Assembly: GCA_965207275.1 (NCBI GenBank)
Contig: CBDBMH010000002.1
Coordinates: 2,728,001 to 2,792,000, forward strand
Source of the DNA: Bin22 sp965207275
GTDB taxonomy: Bacteria; Chloroflexota; Dehalococcoidia; Lucifugimonadales; UBA3495
DNA: 64,000 nucleotides
Reading direction: 5' to 3'
The first letter of the stretch is position 1, and each line of letters starts with the position of its first letter. A program made the translations under genes and the position numbers. The notes under the pieces are model-generated. The model made no database searches. It was not told the DNA's origin and was given only the letters and a program-made list of their open reading frames with translations. This document shows positions 24,720 to 33,245 of this stretch, piece after piece.

Positions 24720-25028
24720 ATGCTGGAACACCTGGGAATACGGTGGGGATATGTCTTCCTGCGGGGCGCCGTCTACCTGTCCGAAGATGATATGCGGGAG
24801 CTGATGACCGCGGCGGTGGAGATGTACCTGCAGGACGAGGACCAGCGGAAGGTATCCGGGTCGGAATTCGAGGGTACGGTCAGCACCGACCGCAAGTATG
24901 AAGTGCTGGGCCATTTTGGCGGCCAGCGCTTCGACGTGGAGTTGGACACCATCTACGGCCGCGACAGCGCCTCCTTCCTGGTTAACGAACAGACCAGGAT
25001 CCCCGGGCCCGCCTTTTCAGTGAACTGA
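24720..25028 (+). CDS. small hypothetical protein, about 102 aa
   Basis: The frame is open from 24,627, but that part lies in the inverted repeat, so I start at the ATG at 24720 (GTG at 24705 is possible). No ribosome-binding site stands out. The product begins MLEHLGIRWGYVFLRGAVYLSEDDMRELM, with an amphipathic helix (DDMRELMTAAVEMYLQDEDQRK) and a strand-rich end (KYEVLGHFGGQRFDVELDTIYG). Codon use looks like its neighbours. Its N terminus may have been altered by the repeat insertion. Family not recognised. Confidence 0.5.
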   Translation: MLEHLGIRWGYVFLRGAVYLSEDDMRELMTAAVEMYLQDEDQRKVSGSEFEGTVSTDRKYEVLGHFGGQRFDVELDTIYGRDSASFLVNEQTRIPGPAFSVN

Positions 25029-25228
25029 AACGGGGCGGACTTTTCTTCCGTCCCTTTGCCCGATGACCCTTCCCCTCCCGAATCAACCGGCGCGAACAGT
25101 TCGGCTATACTCCTATGCCCATCCCGCACCCTGTCCATTGCGTGGTCATTAAGTCCGGTCAATTTATCGGATTCCGACTTTCGTCGCAATGACCACTGGG
25201 GCGGCAGTATTTTCAGAGTCTCTCCAAC

Positions 25229-26797
25229 TTACCCTGGCCCCGTCAGTCTGGCGATACCCCGCATGGTGGGGCCGCCGTTGCTCATCCGCTTGGCCTGCAT
25301 GGGCTGGCCCTTGCCGCAGTTGGGGATGGGATTGACCTGCAGGTCATTGCCCACGGCGTCGATGGACTGGAAGTAGTTGCGGGTGTCAGCGGTTATGCCT
25401 CCGTCCCGGTAAAGGCGTCCCACCCTCCCGCGCTCGATCTCGAAAACCTTAACCGCCGTGATGCGGAAGTTCTCCCGTGATTCCGCAATGGAGGGGGTCC
25501 GGTGCCCCACCACGTAATAACCCGAGTCCACCTCGGAGATTATTGCCCGTGGGTCCCGCTCCCCAGGAGCGAACACCGTGTTGGTCATGCGGATCAAGGG
25601 CGCCAGGTGGGCTTCCGTGGCCCGGGCAGACCCGTTAGGAGCAACTCCCAGGATGGCCGCCGTCTGCCGGTTGTTGAGGAATTCTTCCAGCACACCATCG
25701 CGGATGATGTGGGCCCGCCGGCCCGGGGTTCCCTCGTGGTCGTAACGAAAGGAACCGTAGCCTTCCATTAAAGGGTCGGAATAAGCGGTAACCAGGGGGG
25801 AGGCGATCTGCTGCCCCAATTGGTTGTCGCGCAGGTTCTTCAGAAACCAGGAACGGCCGGCGTAGGCCGTTTCGTACTTGAGGGCACGATCCAGTTCGGA
25901 GGGATGCCCCACCACCTCGTGGACCAGCAGGGTGTTGAAGTGGGGGTCGGTTACCACCGGCACCTCCCGGTCCGGCGGTCGCAGCGGCGGCGCGGCAGCC
26001 ACATCGGAGGCGTCCCGGCCCAGGTTGCGACAGAAGGTGGTGAAGTCGGGCAGGTCTATCGGGCCGTTGTGGTAACCCCTGGTCAGCACCTCCCAGCCCC
26101 GCTGGTGACCGGTGGAGTCGTAAAGCTCGTAGCTCCCATTATCACTGCCGCAGATGACGAAGATGAAGCCCTCGGTCTGGGCAAAAGTCTGATCAATGTT
26201 CGCCCCCTCGGAACTGATGAACAGTTCCCGCAAGAGGAAGGTGGATGTGGACGCCTCGGTGAAGAGGACGTTCCTGGCGCGGCTTCCGGCAGCGCGGCAC
26301 CCATCCACCGCCATGCGGACCGTATCCGCCAGGGGAACGGACAATGGATCAACTTCGTAGGTAGCGGGGACAGTGTCCTCGGCCACCGGGACGCGAGCCA
26401 GGAAAGTGTCCTCCAGGCTGTGGGCCACGGCGGGAAAGCGCCGCCAGGTCTGGGATTTCTTGCGGGCGTTGGAGCGGGCTCGCTGGTGGGCCTGGCCGAT
26501 GCCCTCCCAGACCACCGATTCGATCCGGCCCAGGTCCGCCGCGCCCAGCACCCGCCCGTAGAAGCCGGCGGCGGACATTCGCTCCTGGGCGATGACTCGT
26601 ACGCCGAAGTCGAAGGTAACATCCTCGGAACTGGACTTTTCCGCACCGTTTTCCGCAGAACCGCGCTTCTCTTCCCTGATCTGGACGCGCAGATCGCAGT
26701 AACGGACTTTGGGCAAGGACCTGGCCCGCCCGGTTACCAGCGCCAAAAGCTTGGGCCGGATGGAATCCAGGTCATCTACGGTTATGGTGTCGGTCAT
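25229..26797 (-). CDS. tldD: TldD/PmbA family metalloprotease-like protein
   Basis: 522 residues. The central domain contains LLVHEVVGHPSE (about 290-301), the TldD-type HExxxH zinc motif, followed by a GYGSFRYDHEGTPGRRAHIIRDGVLEEFLNNRQTA segment (about 345-380) and the C-terminal beta domain. TldD acts with TldE/PmbA to degrade unfolded peptides or mature modified peptides such as microcins and PQQ-like precursors. The usual partner gene is not next to it. It lies 22 bases from the terminator of the coiled-coil genes upstream, so it is probably transcribed separately. Cytosolic. Confidence 0.88.
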   Translation of the reverse strand: MTDTITVDDLDSIRPKLLALVTGRARSLPKVRYCDLRVQIREEKRGSAENGAEKSSSEDVTFDFGVRVIAQERMSAAGFYGRVLGAADLGRIESVVWEGIGQAHQRARSNARKKSQTWRRFPAVAHSLEDTFLARVPVAEDTVPATYEVDPLSVPLADTVRMAVDGCRAAGSRARNVLFTEASTSTFLLRELFISSEGANIDQTFAQTEGFIFVICGSDNGSYELYDSTGHQRGWEVLTRGYHNGPIDLPDFTTFCRNLGRDASDVAAAPPLRPPDREVPVVTDPHFNTLLVHEVVGHPSELDRALKYETAYAGRSWFLKNLRDNQLGQQIASPLVTAYSDPLMEGYGSFRYDHEGTPGRRAHIIRDGVLEEFLNNRQTAAILGVAPNGSARATEAHLAPLIRMTNTVFAPGERDPRAIISEVDSGYYVVGHRTPSIAESRENFRITAVKVFEIERGRVGRLYRDGGITADTRNYFQSIDAVGNDLQVNPIPNCGKGQPMQAKRMSNGGPTMRGIARLTGPG

Positions 26798-26811
26798 ACG
26801 TTTGCCGTTTC

Positions 26812-26849
26812 AAAAATCGGCCTCTGGATGTTTGCTGCTCCAGAGGCCG
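26812..26849 (-). terminator. terminator after the coiled-coil membrane protein pair
   Basis: Minus strand: 10-bp perfect stem (CGGCCTCTGG arms) with a 12-base loop, then ATTTTTG. It ends transcription from the two genes at 26,918-27,624, just ahead of tldD. Confidence 0.8.
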
Positions 26850-26917
26850 AGCTACGGGCTGTCTTACTTGACGAGGCTCAAGCGACGCTTGGGACAAGAA
26901 CTGTCGGGAGTCGTTAG

Positions 26918-27268
26918 CTAATCTCCTGTGTCCGGACCGTCTTGCTGAGTAGGACGATGGACAAAGTAGTCCTTCAATTCCGAAAACTGGCCTGACAAAT
27001 ACGCCTGGCCCTGCTCCAAACCGCGAATTCGCACGTCTTGCTCGTCGAATCTCCGGTTCATCTCGGCCCGCAGTGACTCATACTGACGGTTCATTTCGGC
27101 CCGCAATTGCTCAAAGCCGCGGTTCATCTGGTCTTCAAGGCGTTCCGTTCGCTGGCGGGACTCCCTGTTCGATTGATTGATCAGGGCGAGCACCAGCCCG
27201 GCGAACGTCAGGAAGATGGTGACCATCCCCGCGCCGATAGCCAATATTGCTATTAGCTCCGCCGACAT
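26918..27268 (-). CDS. small membrane-anchored coiled-coil protein (paralogue 2)
   Basis: 116 residues: one N-terminal membrane helix (LIAILAIGAGMVTIFLTFAGLVLALI, about 5-30), then a long heptad-type coiled coil with the 11-residue-like repeats QMNRGFEQLRAEMNRQYESLRAEMNRRFDEQD and the ending IRGLEQGQAYLSGQFSELKDY. Cytoplasmic coiled coil anchored to the membrane is the simplest topology. Its ATG overlaps the stop of the upstream paralogue by one base (TAATG). No known function; possibly a structural or scaffold protein. Confidence 0.75.
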   Translation of the reverse strand: MSAELIAILAIGAGMVTIFLTFAGLVLALINQSNRESRQRTERLEDQMNRGFEQLRAEMNRQYESLRAEMNRRFDEQDVRIRGLEQGQAYLSGQFSELKDYFVHRPTQQDGPDTGD

Positions 27269-27624
27269 TAACGGTTATCTCCTGTCTGCGAATCGCTTGC
27301 GGACTCTGACCAGTGGTTAAGGTAGTCCTTAAACTCGAAAAACTGACCTGACACATGAGCCTGGCCTTGCTCCAGGTTGCGGATGCGCGCGTCTTTCTGT
27401 GCGAAGCCCTGGTTCATTTCGGACCGCAATGAATCTATACCAGAATGACTTTCAGAGTGCGATGGCGCAGGCACATGCCTCATTGGGTCATCATAACGGG
27501 ACATTCGGTGTCTGTGCTGATTTTCCCAGTGGTTATTGAAAGCTAAAGCCACGCCAGCCATCGCCAGGTTTGCGCTGAATAGCGCAATACCGACCGTTAT
27601 TATTCCAGCCAGCTCAGGAGACAT
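27268..27624 (-). CDS. small membrane-anchored coiled-coil protein (paralogue 1)
   Basis: 118 residues with the same plan as the following gene: N-terminal membrane helix (GIITVGIALFSANLAMAGVALAF), a His-rich middle (NHWENQHRHRMSRYDDPMRHVPAPSHSESHS), a shorter coiled coil and the shared ending RIRNLEQGQAHVSGQFFEFKDYL. The two genes are a tandem duplication that has diverged; the His-rich part is unique to this copy and could bind metal. Function unknown. Confidence 0.75.
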   Translation of the reverse strand: MSPELAGIITVGIALFSANLAMAGVALAFNNHWENQHRHRMSRYDDPMRHVPAPSHSESHSGIDSLRSEMNQGFAQKDARIRNLEQGQAHVSGQFFEFKDYLNHWSESASDSQTGDNR

Positions 27625-27651
27625 TTCTCACCCCACCCGCCTTTCCTTGCC

Positions 27652-28809
27652 CTACCCCTGCTCAGACTGCCAGGCCTGGGCCACGGCGTGGGCTACGGCA
27701 GGAACCACAGCGGGGTCCAGCGACCAGGGGATAATGTTTTCAGAAGTGGGTTCGGCGACCAGGCCGGCCAGCGCCTCGGCGGCCGCCAGCTTCATGCGAG
27801 TTGTGATACTGGTAGCGCGGGCGTCCAGCGCGCCGCGGAACACGCCCGGAAAGGCCAGGCTGTTGTTGATCTGGTTGGGGAAGTCGCTGCGCCCGGTGCC
27901 CACCACCCTGGCGCCGGCCTCTGCGGCGGCGTCGGGCCAGATTTCGGGAGTGGGGTTGGCGGCGGCCAGCACGATGGGATTGGGAGCCATGGAACGCACC
28001 ATGTCCTGGCTAACGGTATCACCCACCGACAGCCCGATAAATACGTCGGCGCCGCGCATGGCGGCCGCCAGGTCTCCCTCCAGGTTTTCGGGATTGGAAA
28101 TCTCCAGCATTTCCGTCTTAATGGGGGTGAGATCGGTACGGTTGCGGTGGATGATGCCCTGGCTGTCCACCAGGACAATGTTCCTCGCTCCATAATCCAG
28201 CAGCAGCTTGGTGGAAGCAATGCCGCCGGCGCCGGCGCCGGAGAAAACGAACCTGGCATCCGCAATGGTCTTGTCCACCACCTGCAGCGCGTTGATGATG
28301 GATGCCAGCACCACTATGGAAGTACCGTGCTGGTCGTCATGGAACACGGGAATTCCCAGGTCCTGCAGGCTTTCCTCAATCTCGAAGCAGCGGGGCGCGG
28401 CAATATCCTCCAGGTTGATGCCGCCGAAACAGGGGGCCAGGTTGCGCACCGTCTGGATGATCGAGGCGTTGTCCTGGGTACCGAGGCAAATGGGAAAAGC
28501 GTCCACATCGGCCAGGCCCTTGAACAGGATGGACTTGCCCTCCATCACCGGCAGGGCCGCCTCTGCGCCGATGTTGCCCAGGCCCAGCACCGCCGACCCG
28601 TCAGTGACCACCGCGACGGTGTTGCCCCGGTTGGTCAGGGCAAAGCTTTCGGACTTGTCCTGGTCTATGGCCAGGCACACCGCAGCCACCCCGGGCGTGT
28701 AGGCAATGGACAGTTCCTCCATTGTCTCCACCTTCATCTTGGAGGCGATGCTCACCTTGCCGCGGCTGGCCCGGTGGCGATTGATTGCTTCCACTCCGTA
28801 GTCCATCAT
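27652..28809 (-). CDS. maeB: malic enzyme (malate dehydrogenase, decarboxylating)
   Basis: 385 residues from the ATG at 28809, the short bacterial type without a phosphotransacetylase tail. Conserved segments: SIAYTPGVAAVCLAI (about 33-47) with the catalytic Tyr, NRGNTVAVVTDGSAVLGLGNIG (about 60-81), LVD-metal site NLEDIAAPRCFEIE, and the NAD(P) fold FSGAGAGGIASTKLLLDYGA. It oxidises malate to pyruvate plus CO2, linking the citric acid cycle to pyruvate. The cofactor preference is not certain from sequence. Cytosolic, monocistronic. Confidence 0.92.
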   Translation of the reverse strand: MMDYGVEAINRHRASRGKVSIASKMKVETMEELSIAYTPGVAAVCLAIDQDKSESFALTNRGNTVAVVTDGSAVLGLGNIGAEAALPVMEGKSILFKGLADVDAFPICLGTQDNASIIQTVRNLAPCFGGINLEDIAAPRCFEIEESLQDLGIPVFHDDQHGTSIVVLASIINALQVVDKTIADARFVFSGAGAGGIASTKLLLDYGARNIVLVDSQGIIHRNRTDLTPIKTEMLEISNPENLEGDLAAAMRGADVFIGLSVGDTVSQDMVRSMAPNPIVLAAANPTPEIWPDAAAEAGARVVGTGRSDFPNQINNSLAFPGVFRGALDARATSITTRMKLAAAEALAGLVAEPTSENIIPWSLDPAVVPAVAHAVAQAWQSEQG

Positions 28810-28988
28810 ATCTTTCAACTCACCTAGTTAATTGTTAAGCAGTGCCCGTGGGTGACAGTAGCGTTCGGCGCGTTGCTGTCCTGTAAATTGGATTCGCCAA
28901 TTATAAACCCTAAAACAAGTTTGTGGGGATAAATTGAACCCACGCCAATTCGAAAGTCTCTCAAGTCCGCAAATCCCTCAATCCCGCT

Positions 28989-29540
28989 TCAAGAATTGAC
29001 GGCCCTCCGGTAGGTCAGTTGTACTAGACCGCTGGAGTAGGACCGGCTTTCGACCAGCAATAGATCCCGCTGGGGCGTTGGTGGCGGAAACAGGAGAATA
29101 CCCTCGCCCAGAATCACCGGCATTATTGTCACTATGATCCGGTCAACCAGGTCCAGCGTGAGAAATTCCTGTATCAGCAGACCGCCCCCGATAAGCCAGA
29201 TATGCCTGTCCGAGGCCGCCTTCAGGCGGGAGACAAACTGGGGAATGTCCGTTCCCCCCACAAATTCCACGTTTTCGTCCCGTTGGCCAGCCCTGGTTCG
29301 GGAGAATACGTAGCCGGCCGTGCCAGGGTAAGGGTAACCTACGTCGAAGGTCAGAATCTGTTCATAGGTAGTCCGCCCCATCAACACCGTGCCAATTTCC
29401 GCGAAGAACTCCGCATAACCGAAGTCCTCTTCGGGGCCATCCTCTTGGACGGCGATTTCGTCCAGCCAGTCCACCGCCCCGTCGGGACGGGCAATGTACC
29501 CGTCCAGGCTGGACGCTATGTACAGAATGACTTCAGGCAC
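28989..29540 (-). CDS. dihydrofolate reductase family protein (RibD C-terminal type)
   Basis: 183 residues from the GTG at 29540, which is only 10 bases after the stop of the upstream membrane-protein gene. VILYIASSLDGYIARPDGAVDWLDE is the YwjB/YyaP-type start of the RibD-C fold; MGRTTYEQIL (about 58-67), IWLIGGGLLIQEFLTLDLVDRIIVTIMPVILGEG (about 125-160) follow. These stand-alone proteins bind NADPH but are rarely true DHFRs. Coupled with a membrane protein of unknown role. Confidence 0.82.
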   Translation of the reverse strand: MPEVILYIASSLDGYIARPDGAVDWLDEIAVQEDGPEEDFGYAEFFAEIGTVLMGRTTYEQILTFDVGYPYPGTAGYVFSRTRAGQRDENVEFVGGTDIPQFVSRLKAASDRHIWLIGGGLLIQEFLTLDLVDRIIVTIMPVILGEGILLFPPPTPQRDLLLVESRSYSSGLVQLTYRRAVNS

Positions 29541-29550
29541 CAAAAAGACC

Positions 29551-30213
29551 TCACGATGGGCGCGCCGCACCGGCCTGCCGACCCGGGCGGTACTGGAGCG
29601 CGGTCCGAATGTTCCACCAGATGATCAAGGGAGTTATGACCACCGTGGGCAATATCCAGGCAATCCACGGCGGACTGGTCTCCACGTTCACCACCAGCAC
29701 AGCGGTAATCGTGGCGATGGTGCCGCCCAGCATGTTGGTCAGGTGCCGGGCTATCCGGCGACCACCTGTGGCCCGCCGCAGTCTATGGTAGAGGGCGTCG
29801 GCCACCCCCAGGGCCAGGGCAATCCCCGAGAATATGGTCATGGTAACCCACTGGGAATCTCCCGATCCGGCCAGTATCCCGGCGTACACTCCCATGCCCA
29901 GGCCGGTGGTCAACATTGTGGCGGTGGCGGCCCAGTCAATGGCGTGGGGAATGCCGCGCCGGTTGCGGGCAAAGCGCCAGCCGGAGAAGACCAGGTAAAA
30001 GCTGAAAAAGGCAATCAGCAGGAGAAATATACTGGCCCCCAGCAGGGCCAGCGGCACCGCCGTCAGGAAAACCAGCGTCATGGCGATGGTGTACACCCTT
30101 CCCGCGCGGACGTGCCACACTTGCCCCTTGGGCGTGAACACGGCGAGGGCGGAGGTAAGCAAAGCAAGGGAACCGGCGCCTATATGGATGGTGAGGAGGA
30201 TGGCGCTTGACAC
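29551..30213 (-). CDS. DUF2306-like multi-pass membrane protein
   Basis: 220 residues from the GTG at 30213, which has AAGGAG seven bases upstream; the in-frame extension lacks a site. Six or seven membrane helices: ILLTIHIGAGSLALLTSALAVF, IAMTLVFLTAVPLALL, IFLLLIAFFSFYLVFSG, then four more. The HIGAGSLALL start with HVRAGRVYT is characteristic of DUF2306-type membrane proteins, where His residues may bind haem or metal. Function not established. Followed by the DHFR-like gene. Confidence 0.75.
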   Translation of the reverse strand: MSSAILLTIHIGAGSLALLTSALAVFTPKGQVWHVRAGRVYTIAMTLVFLTAVPLALLGASIFLLLIAFFSFYLVFSGWRFARNRRGIPHAIDWAATATMLTTGLGMGVYAGILAGSGDSQWVTMTIFSGIALALGVADALYHRLRRATGGRRIARHLTNMLGGTIATITAVLVVNVETSPPWIAWILPTVVITPLIIWWNIRTALQYRPGRQAGAARPS

Positions 30214-30297
30214 GGGTTTCTCCTTGATTCGGTGATTTCGGTAGGGAGTTTGCGCGGGTGAAGCTGGCAAATTCCCGGGCTGTGGGCGGTAGCTGAT

Positions 30298-31080
30298 CTA
30301 CTGGACGCCCGGGTCGGGGTGGGTGCGCTGGCGGTAGCGGCGGATAACCACGGTGTCGCAGAGCAGGTCGTGGACGCCCCGGCGGTCTTTACGGAACAGG
30401 ACAACCAGGAAAATGAAGCCCAGCGTCAGGTTGGCGGACAGGGCAGTCAGAATGTGGCGGGCCAGGGCGCGGACGAAGCCCACCCGAGAGCCGTCGGTCC
30501 GCACCACGTAAAGGCCGAAGGCTCGCTTGCCCAAGGTGGTTGCGAAATAGGTTATCAGGGCCGTGTCGTAGGCCATGGTCAGAAAAAGGACCAGCACCTG
30601 CAGTCGGTCATACCCCTCCGGCGGGTTGATAATCTGGTCAAAGTTCTCGGGTACGGGTTGCCCCAGGATAATCCACAGAAAGACCAGCGGCAGCACAATT
30701 ACCAGCGAGTCAATGATGTAGGCAGCGGTCCTGAACCAGAAGCTGCCCGGAGCCCCAATCCCAAAGGCCGGCAGTGGACCCCCGGAGCGTTGATCCTCCC
30801 TTAACTCAGTGAGCGGAAAGCCACACGCATAGCAAAAGGCCGAGTCGGCGTCGTTGGCCCTGTGGCAGCGCGGACAAATGAGATCCACCGGCGGCGGGAC
30901 AACGGTAGAGGCAGGAGATTCGACCGGGGAGGTCGGCGGCTCCAAGGGGGTGGAAGTCTCGGTTGGAGACGGCCCAACGGGCCCAGATGGCGCCGCATCT
31001 GATTGGACAAGGTTATAGCCGCAGTTGCCGCAGAACCTGTTGCCTGGAGCATAGGTATTGCCGCACTGCGGACAGTTCAT
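30298..31080 (-). CDS. RDD family membrane protein with two N-terminal zinc ribbons
   Basis: 260 residues from ATG 31080. Two zinc ribbons: CPQCGNTYAPGNRFCGNCG (residues 3-21) and CPRCHRANDADSAFCYACG (about 70-88), joined by a Thr/Pro/Val-rich linker. The C-terminal RDD domain (about 110-250) has three or four membrane helices and the signature 'R-D-D' residues around FWFRTAAYIIDSLVIVLPL and RRGVHDLLCDTVV. RDD proteins are linked to transport or Na+/H+ exchange, but this is not settled. Confidence 0.85.
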   Translation of the reverse strand: MNCPQCGNTYAPGNRFCGNCGYNLVQSDAAPSGPVGPSPTETSTPLEPPTSPVESPASTVVPPPVDLICPRCHRANDADSAFCYACGFPLTELREDQRSGGPLPAFGIGAPGSFWFRTAAYIIDSLVIVLPLVFLWIILGQPVPENFDQIINPPEGYDRLQVLVLFLTMAYDTALITYFATTLGKRAFGLYVVRTDGSRVGFVRALARHILTALSANLTLGFIFLVVLFRKDRRGVHDLLCDTVVIRRYRQRTHPDPGVQ

Positions 31081-31119
31081 TGCCACTCTCGTTACTTATC
31101 CATCCACCGTTACTTAAGC

Positions 31120-31195
31120 ATCCACGAATGAACACAAGCGTCCAAGAATTTCTGGATAATTCATCATTACCGAACATTCGCGCCCATTCGTGGAT
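31120..31195. repeat. 11-bp inverted repeat ATCCACGAATG
   Basis: ATCCACGAATG (31120-31130) and its complement (31185-31195). Related half-sites occur near 7,316 and 38,924, so it belongs to a dispersed family. It lies between ilvD and the RDD gene. Confidence 0.5.
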
Positions 31196-31209
31196 AGACA
31201 GAGACGGAC

Positions 31210-32931
31210 CTACCTGGTTACCGCTCCTTCGGCGGCGGAGGAAACCAGCTTGGCGTACTTGGCCAGCACCCCGGAGGTGTACTTGGGCGGCATCGGTTGC
31301 CAGGCGGAGCGCCGGTCGGTCAACTCCTCTTCCGTCAGGCGGACGTTCAGCTGGCGGTTGGGAATGTCCAGAGTAACTATGTCGCCTTCCCGCAGCAGTC
31401 CGATGGGGCCACCCACTGCCGCCTCGGGTGCGACGTGACCCACCATGGGGCCGTGGGAAGCGCCGGAGAACCGTCCGTCGGTAACCAGGGCCACGGAATC
31501 GCCCAGTCCCTGGCCAATGAGGGCGCCGGTTACGGCAAGCATTTCCCGCATGCCGGGCCCGCCCCTGGGACCTTCGTAGCGGATTATGACAATGTCGCCC
31601 TCGTTAATTTCTCCCCGTTGAATGGCCTGGAAAGCGGGTTCCTCCTGCTCGAATACTCGGGCCGGGCCCTCGTATACCTTTTCCTGGTGGCCGGCCACCT
31701 TGATGACCGCGCCGTCCGGGGCTAGGTTGCCCCGCAGGATGGCCAGCCCGCCCGTGGGACCACGGGGGTTCTCGGGCCGGTAGATTACGGCCTGGTCGTC
31801 GATGGTGGGCATATCCGCCACGTTCTCGGCGAGGGTCCTGCCGGTAACCGTCATGGCGTCGCCATGGAGCAGGCCGGCCTCCAGCATCCGCTTGGCCACC
31901 AGGGAGACGCCACCGTAGCGGTGCAGGTCAGCCATTACGTACTGGCCGCCGGGCCGCATATCGGAAATGTAGGGGGTGCTTCGGCTGATGCGGTCGAAGT
32001 CGTCCAGGCTCAGTTCCACGCCCGCCTCATTGGCAATGGCCATCAGGTGCAGGACGGCGTTGGTGGAACCGCCCATGGCCAGCACCACCGTGATGGCATT
32101 TTCAAAGGCCTGTCGGGTCATAATGTCCCGGGGCCGGACGTCCTCTTCCAGCAAGCGCAGCAGAGTGCTGCCGGCCTTGCGGGCCTCGTCTACCTTGCGG
32201 GGGTCGATGGCGGGAATGGAAGCGTCGCCGGGCAGGGACATACCCATGATTTCGATGGCGGTAGACATGGTGTTGGCGGTGAACAGACCGGCGCAGGAGC
32301 CCTCGCCAGGGCAGGCGACGCACTCCAGGGCCGTCAGTTCTTCCTGGGTGATGCTGCCCTTTGCATAGGCCCCCACCGCCTCGAACACGTCCTGTATGTT
32401 CACGTCGTTGCCCTGGTACCGGCCGGGCATTATGGTGCCGCCGTAGATGAAAATGGATGGCACGTTCAACCGGGCAATGGCCATCATGCAGCCGGGCATG
32501 TTCTTGTCGCAGCCAGCGATGGTAACCAGACCGTCCATTCTCTCCCCGAAGGTTACCACCTCGATGGAGTCGGCGATGACCTCGCGGCTGACCAGGGAGG
32601 CTTTCATGCCCTCGGTGCCCATGGAGATGCCGTCGCTGACGGTGATGGTGCCAAACTCGAAGGGTGTGCCTTCAGCCTGGCGGATGCCCTCCTTGGCGGC
32701 CTGGGCAAAGCGGGACAGGTGGACGTTGCAGGGGGTAACGTCGCTGGCCAGGTTGGCTATAGCGACGAAGGGCTTGTCCAGGTCTTCCTGGGTCAGGCCC
32801 ATGGCCAGCAGCATGGCCCGGGCCGGAGCCCGTTCGGGTCCCTGGGTAACGTCATTGCTGCGGTGCTTCATCCGGGCGACGGTGGCGGCGTCGCGGGTAG
32901 TTGTTTGAGTGGCGTCGGTAACGGTAGTCAC
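31210..32931 (-). CDS. ilvD: dihydroxy-acid dehydratase
   Basis: 573 residues. I start at the GTG at 32931 because AGGAGG lies five bases upstream and the transcription start is inside the longer frame. Cluster ligands: CNVHLSRFA (about 61), GCDKNMPGCMMA (about 131) and CPGEGSCAGLFTANTM (about 207); conserved VTDGRFSGASHG near the C terminus. IlvD dehydrates dihydroxy acids to 2-keto acids in isoleucine/valine synthesis using an Fe-S cluster. No other ilv gene is in this region; the ThDP enzyme at 54-56 kb is not clearly IlvB. Confidence 0.95.
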   Translation of the reverse strand: MTTVTDATQTTTRDAATVARMKHRSNDVTQGPERAPARAMLLAMGLTQEDLDKPFVAIANLASDVTPCNVHLSRFAQAAKEGIRQAEGTPFEFGTITVSDGISMGTEGMKASLVSREVIADSIEVVTFGERMDGLVTIAGCDKNMPGCMMAIARLNVPSIFIYGGTIMPGRYQGNDVNIQDVFEAVGAYAKGSITQEELTALECVACPGEGSCAGLFTANTMSTAIEIMGMSLPGDASIPAIDPRKVDEARKAGSTLLRLLEEDVRPRDIMTRQAFENAITVVLAMGGSTNAVLHLMAIANEAGVELSLDDFDRISRSTPYISDMRPGGQYVMADLHRYGGVSLVAKRMLEAGLLHGDAMTVTGRTLAENVADMPTIDDQAVIYRPENPRGPTGGLAILRGNLAPDGAVIKVAGHQEKVYEGPARVFEQEEPAFQAIQRGEINEGDIVIIRYEGPRGGPGMREMLAVTGALIGQGLGDSVALVTDGRFSGASHGPMVGHVAPEAAVGGPIGLLREGDIVTLDIPNRQLNVRLTEEELTDRRSAWQPMPPKYTSGVLAKYAKLVSSAAEGAVTR

Positions 32932-32973
32932 GGGGGCCTCCTGGCGCATTATTAGCTGGTGGAAATTGGCAAC

Positions 32974-33002
32974 ATTATAGTGTGGAAGGAACGGGGGGTA
33001 AA
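32974..33002 (-). promoter_or_regulatory. ilvD promoter
   Basis: Minus strand: TTTACC, 17-base spacer, TATAAT. Leader to the GTG is about 36 bases, too short for an attenuator. Confidence 0.65.
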
Positions 33003-33029
33003 GGATAGGTATGGTCAATCGTTTTAGAG

Positions 33030-33245
33030 GTGTGTACGATATACATCATCGAAAGCAGAGTAGTAATACGAAGGCTGGAATTGGAGGGGTGGACGCTGCG
33101 CAGGGTCTCCGGCAGCCACCATCAATTTACACACCCCGAAAAACCGGGCGTCGTGTCAGTCCCTCATCCCCGCAAGGACGTTCCCATCGGCACACTCCGC
33201 AGCATCTTTAGTCAGGCCGGTTGGGATTGGAGGACACGAAGATGA
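33030..33245 (+). CDS. hicA: HicA-family mRNA interferase toxin
   Basis: 71 residues. The dsRBD-like HicA fold is clear: SRVVIRRLELEGWTLRRVSGSHHQFTHPEKPG with the catalytic His in GSHHQF, then VSVPHPRKDVPIGTLRSIFSQAGW. The start is odd: the homologous position (before ESR) has ATC, not ATG, and the only in-frame codon ahead is a GTG at 33030 without a ribosome-binding site. Its TGA overlaps the ATG of hicB (ATGA). HicA cleaves mRNA until bound by HicB. Gene order is toxin first, the common order. Confidence 0.85.
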   Translation: MCTIYIIESRVVIRRLELEGWTLRRVSGSHHQFTHPEKPGVVSVPHPRKDVPIGTLRSIFSQAGWDWRTRR

